The notes under the pieces: model-generated | The model's input: only the letters and a program-made list of their open reading frames with translations | Databases searched by the model: none | What the model was told of the DNA's origin: nothing | NCBI GenBank assembly: GCA_963840665.1 | Contig: CAWIZO010000005.1 | Coordinates: forward strand, 496,001 to 560,000 | Length of the DNA: 64,000 nt | From: DATFTE01 sp963840665 | Lineage (GTDB): Bacteria > Acidobacteriota > Terriglobia > Terriglobales > Acidobacteriaceae | Direction: 5' to 3' | Made by a program: the position numbers and the translations under genes | Part shown: piece by piece, positions 61,566-64,000 of the stretch | Layout: the number at the start of each line of letters is the position of its first letter | Numbering within the stretch: the first letter of the stretch is position 1

Positions 61566-61667
61566 AAAGCTGAGTCCTGCCCTGACGGACGGAGCAGGGC
61601 TCACCCTTTTTTGAGCCCGACGCGACTAACGGACTAAAGAGAGGTGGAGCGCGTACCGAGCCCGACC

Positions 61668-61985
61668 ATGACTCAGTGGATCAAAATCGCTGAAATCGCC
61701 GACCTACCTCCTGGCGCGGGCAGAGCCTTCGAGGTGGAAGGCAGATCTATTGCCGTTTTCAACGTTGACGGGAGACTGTACGCGATTGACGACAGTTGCC
61801 CGCACCAAGGGTCATCGCTCGCAATGGGCCGTCTTGAGGGCTACGTGGTTACTTGCCGATCGCATGGGATGAAGGTCAATGTGTCCGCCGGTGAGCATCA
61901 GCCAGGACTGGGAATGAACGTTCGCTCCTTCCCAATTGAGTCCCGCCCGGATGGCCTCTATGTCGGCCTTCAGATGGCTCCGTAA
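61668..61985 (+). CDS. Rieske [2Fe-2S] ferredoxin
   Basis: Using ATG 61668 (MTQWIKIAEIADLPPGAGRA) the protein has 105 residues. The Rieske ligands are complete: CPHQ (Cys44, His46) and CRSHG (Cys63, His66), with the box DDSCPHQGSSLAMGRLEGYV. It is the NirD/NDO-ferredoxin type and would pass electrons to an oxygenase, but no oxygenase alpha subunit is in the window. A GTG at 61644 with AAAGAGAG upstream is an alternative start. Confidence 0.88.
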   Translation: MTQWIKIAEIADLPPGAGRAFEVEGRSIAVFNVDGRLYAIDDSCPHQGSSLAMGRLEGYVVTCRSHGMKVNVSAGEHQPGLGMNVRSFPIESRPDGLYVGLQMAP

Positions 61986-61998
61986 TACGGCTGTCGAA

Positions 61999-62337
61999 AT
62001 GGAGGGAGTCGTGGAGTGGCAAACTTATATCTGTTACTTCTTCGCGGGCGTTTTTCTCGTGAACTCGGTGCCGCACTTCACGAACGGCGTGTCCGGGCGT
62101 TGGTTCCCGACGATCTTCTCCTCCCTGCTCGGCAAGAAACAGTCGTCGCCAACGGTCAACGTGCTGTACGGCACATTCAATCTCGCAATCGGGTGTGTGC
62201 TCGTGGGCCACGTGGGAGAGTTCGACCTCCATCGGACATCTCAAGTACTCACTCTTGGAGCCGGGGGACTGTTGATGGCAGTCATGCTGGCCGGATTGTT
62301 TGAACGGCTCTCCGGCCGTCAACAGGGAGGCGAGTAG
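61999..62337 (+). CDS. Small membrane protein of unknown function
   Basis: The 112-residue product (MEGVVEWQTYICYFFAGVFL VNSVPHFTNGVSGRWFPTIF) has about three membrane helices and a SVPHFTNGVSGRWFPT loop seen in a small family of putative membrane proteins. It lies 13 bases after the Rieske gene and 60 bases before the CMD gene, so it belongs to the same transcript. Confidence 0.7.
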   Translation: MEGVVEWQTYICYFFAGVFLVNSVPHFTNGVSGRWFPTIFSSLLGKKQSSPTVNVLYGTFNLAIGCVLVGHVGEFDLHRTSQVLTLGAGGLLMAVMLAGLFERLSGRQQGGE

Positions 62338-62397
62338 GGCGCGGCAACACGGACCGAGCATTGGAAAATGTGGCCGTAACGAATAGGAGATGAGCAC

Positions 62398-63165
62398 ATG
62401 AGCAAACTGGCTTCTCATAAGAAAACCATCGTCGAGCAAGGGCAGGAAACCGGTTCTTGGGATGCCCCCTTGGCCAAGCTCCGAGAATGGGACCCGGCGT
62501 GGGCCGAACAATGCTTCAAGATGACTACCAATCCATGGACCAACGGGATTCTTCCGCGTAAGACCATCGAGTTGATCTGCATCGCGGTGAACGCCGCGTG
62601 CACCAATCTCAATCAGGATGGGACACGCCGGCACATCCGCGGCGCGCTAGATGCGGGTGCGACTCGCGAGGAGATTCTGACGGTGTTCAAGATGGCATCC
62701 CTGCTTGGCATTCACACCTGCAGCCTCGGCGCTCCAATTCTGTTGGAGGAGGCCAGGGCTGCCGGAGTGGAGCCACGCTCGAACAACAAGGTGCCGACTC
62801 CAGTGTGCGACAAGGCGCGAGAGGTCGGTCAATGGAATCCGGCATGGGATCCGTTTTTTAACCTAGACCCTTTGTGGACCGAGCAGTTCATCACTACAGG
62901 TTTGCCGATTTATACGGGTGTGCTGATCCCCCCAAAGCTGGCGGAATTATTGAGCATCGCGTTGGACGCCTCTTACACTCACATGTATGCGCCGGGGACG
63001 CGACGCCACATCAAAGCCGCGTTGAAACTGGGCGCGACAATGGAAGAGATCATGGAAGTGCTGAAGCTCTGCGTGGTCCAGGGAGTTCAGGGACTCAATC
63101 TGGGAGTACCGATTCTCGCCGAGGAGCTGCAGCGCAATTCAGCAAAAAAGAAATCAGTGGCGTGA
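62398..63165 (+). CDS. Carboxymuconolactone decarboxylase-family protein, two domains
   Basis: The 255-residue protein contains two CMD/AhpD-like domains in tandem: residues about 35-115 (LPRKTIELICIAVNAACTNL ... GATREEILTVFKMASLLG) and 160-245 (IPPKLAELLSIALDASYTHM ... GATMEEIMEVLKLCVVQG). The AhpD CxxC pair is absent in both, which favours a decarboxylase or lactone-related role over peroxide reduction. It ends the BKACE-Rieske-membrane-CMD gene run. Confidence 0.85.
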   Translation: MSKLASHKKTIVEQGQETGSWDAPLAKLREWDPAWAEQCFKMTTNPWTNGILPRKTIELICIAVNAACTNLNQDGTRRHIRGALDAGATREEILTVFKMASLLGIHTCSLGAPILLEEARAAGVEPRSNNKVPTPVCDKAREVGQWNPAWDPFFNLDPLWTEQFITTGLPIYTGVLIPPKLAELLSIALDASYTHMYAPGTRRHIKAALKLGATMEEIMEVLKLCVVQGVQGLNLGVPILAEELQRNSAKKKSVA

Positions 63166-63258
63166 CAATCGCGGAATTTGTCGAGGTGATGCGTCTGGAG
63201 CAACTCCAGTTACGGTAAGTCAATGAAGGTATGGCAGTTGTGTGCGCCCCGAAGCGTC

Positions 63259-63328
63259 AATTGGTAAAAAATCGCGATTTCACTCATTGGACCCCTTCGG
63301 GTGCTCGGGACGTTCCTGAGTGCATGAC
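63259..63328 (+). repeat. Family A repeat, copy 14, with hairpin
   Basis: AATTGGTAAAAAATCGCGAT then TTCACTCATTGGACC, with CCTGAGTGCATGAC at 63315-63328; CACTCA pairs with TGAGTG. The surrounding 63166-63464 gap has no gene. Confidence 0.65.
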
Positions 63329-63464
63329 ACGCCGTGCCATGAACAATAGCCGTTCAATACCAAGAAGGCGACGCAGCCAGCCCCAACTCGAGAATTCAAC
63401 ACCATCCATCTGCCCTTGCGTGGTTCCGCATTCAGGGCCGTGGTGTTTTCAGTTTCCGATGAAG

Positions 63465-63890
63465 TCAGTCCTCAGCCGGGACCGAGTGATGTTCGTGCGT
63501 TATGGTCCATTTACCATCGATTTTGCGTAGACCGACGGTCAAGCGAAATTCCAGTTCTTGATGCTCACCGTTGACCGCAGATTCAGCGCAACGCATCGTC
63601 GCGACGACAAAGGCGACATCCGTCCCGGCAGTGACGGCCATTGTCGTGATGTCGAAAACGGTCGGATCGCTGGAGCAGGAGAAGAACAAGTCCCAGGTCT
63701 TCTTGTAGGCTTCGATTCCTTTCGATTGAAACGGCGGCGGAACATCGAACATCACGATGTCGCGAGAGTGGTTTTGCAGTATCCCTTCAAAATTCCTGCG
63801 ACGCACAGCCGCCGCCCAGGATTCAACCACATTGCGCACCGTTGCGATGTCTTCAGAACCGCTCTGCTTTTGATCTGTCCGATCATTCAT
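63465..63890 (-). CDS. SnoaL/SgcJ-type NTF2-like protein
   Basis: The 141-residue protein reads DIATVRNVVESWAAAVRRRN FEGILQNHSRDIVMFDVPPP FQSKGIEAYKKTWDLFF and ends VGLRKIDGKWTITHEHHSVP, the usual pattern of SgcJ/EcaC-like small NTF2 proteins. These often act as isomerases or stress-linked small-molecule binders; the substrate is unknown. It is convergent with the CMD operon. Confidence 0.85.
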   Translation of the reverse strand: MNDRTDQKQSGSEDIATVRNVVESWAAAVRRRNFEGILQNHSRDIVMFDVPPPFQSKGIEAYKKTWDLFFSCSSDPTVFDITTMAVTAGTDVAFVVATMRCAESAVNGEHQELEFRLTVGLRKIDGKWTITHEHHSVPAED

Positions 63891-64000
63891 GCAAATCTTC
63901 TCCTGAGAAACCGTTATTCGTAGCTGCCAACAGTACTCCCCACCGTGGACGCCTATGTTCTAACTCACAGCTTCCTCGCCTCGTCGGCGGGGCCAAAGCG

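Overview
The window looks like a chromosomal segment of a soil Acidobacteriota of the class Terriglobia (Koribacter or Terriglobus-like). This rests on family content, not on a marker gene: an Oar-like TonB-dependent receptor with a carboxypeptidase-regulatory N-terminus, a GloVer tandem-repeat protein, an FG-GAP protein with HYDIN/ASPM-type repeats, an exported phage-tail-fibre-like protein of a type expanded in Terriglobia, many secreted beta-propeller proteins, and very repeat-rich intergenic DNA. No rRNA, tRNA or CRISPR array was seen.

0-7.2 kb is core metabolism. After a partial cation/proton antiporter come lpdA (E3), lipB, E1 alpha, E1 beta, a small cytochrome c and E2, a 2-oxoacid dehydrogenase cluster that also carries the lipoyl transferase needed to modify E2. 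lipB, E1 beta and the cytochrome are all interrupted by frameshifts; lpdA, E1 alpha and E2 are intact.

7.2-13.1 kb is a phage-like regulatory module. A leftward gene set (small protein, zinc ribbon, sigma region 4-like factor, basic protein, tyrosine phosphatase, exported tail-fibre-like protein, lipoprotein, small protein) lies opposite a rightward XRE/S24 (CI/LexA-like) repressor whose start is preceded by a perfect dyad.

13.1-41 kb holds surface and export genes: the FG-GAP protein, a MarR regulator divergent from an ankyrin protein, the TonB receptor, an exported propeller, glutamate dehydrogenase, a Lys/Ala-rich exported protein with an exported HhH protein and YidB, a MacAB-type efflux operon, a lactonase-like propeller, DoxX, lipoproteins, Flp pilin, DUF5317 and PAP2. 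Intergenic spaces carry several hairpin repeat families.

41-64 kb is accessory DNA of mixed strand: a GloVer protein, a racemase homologue lacking both catalytic cysteines, two divergent sulfatases, a 2H phosphoesterase, GH15, a RibD-type reductase, a GAF membrane protein, a bicupin, DUF1254/1214, and a BKACE-Rieske-membrane-carboxymuconolactone decarboxylase cluster. About 14 copies of one intergenic repeat (core CACTCATTGACC, often closed by GAGTG) occur here and none were found before 40.9 kb. A minus-strand structured RNA with its own terminator is proposed near 54.0 kb.
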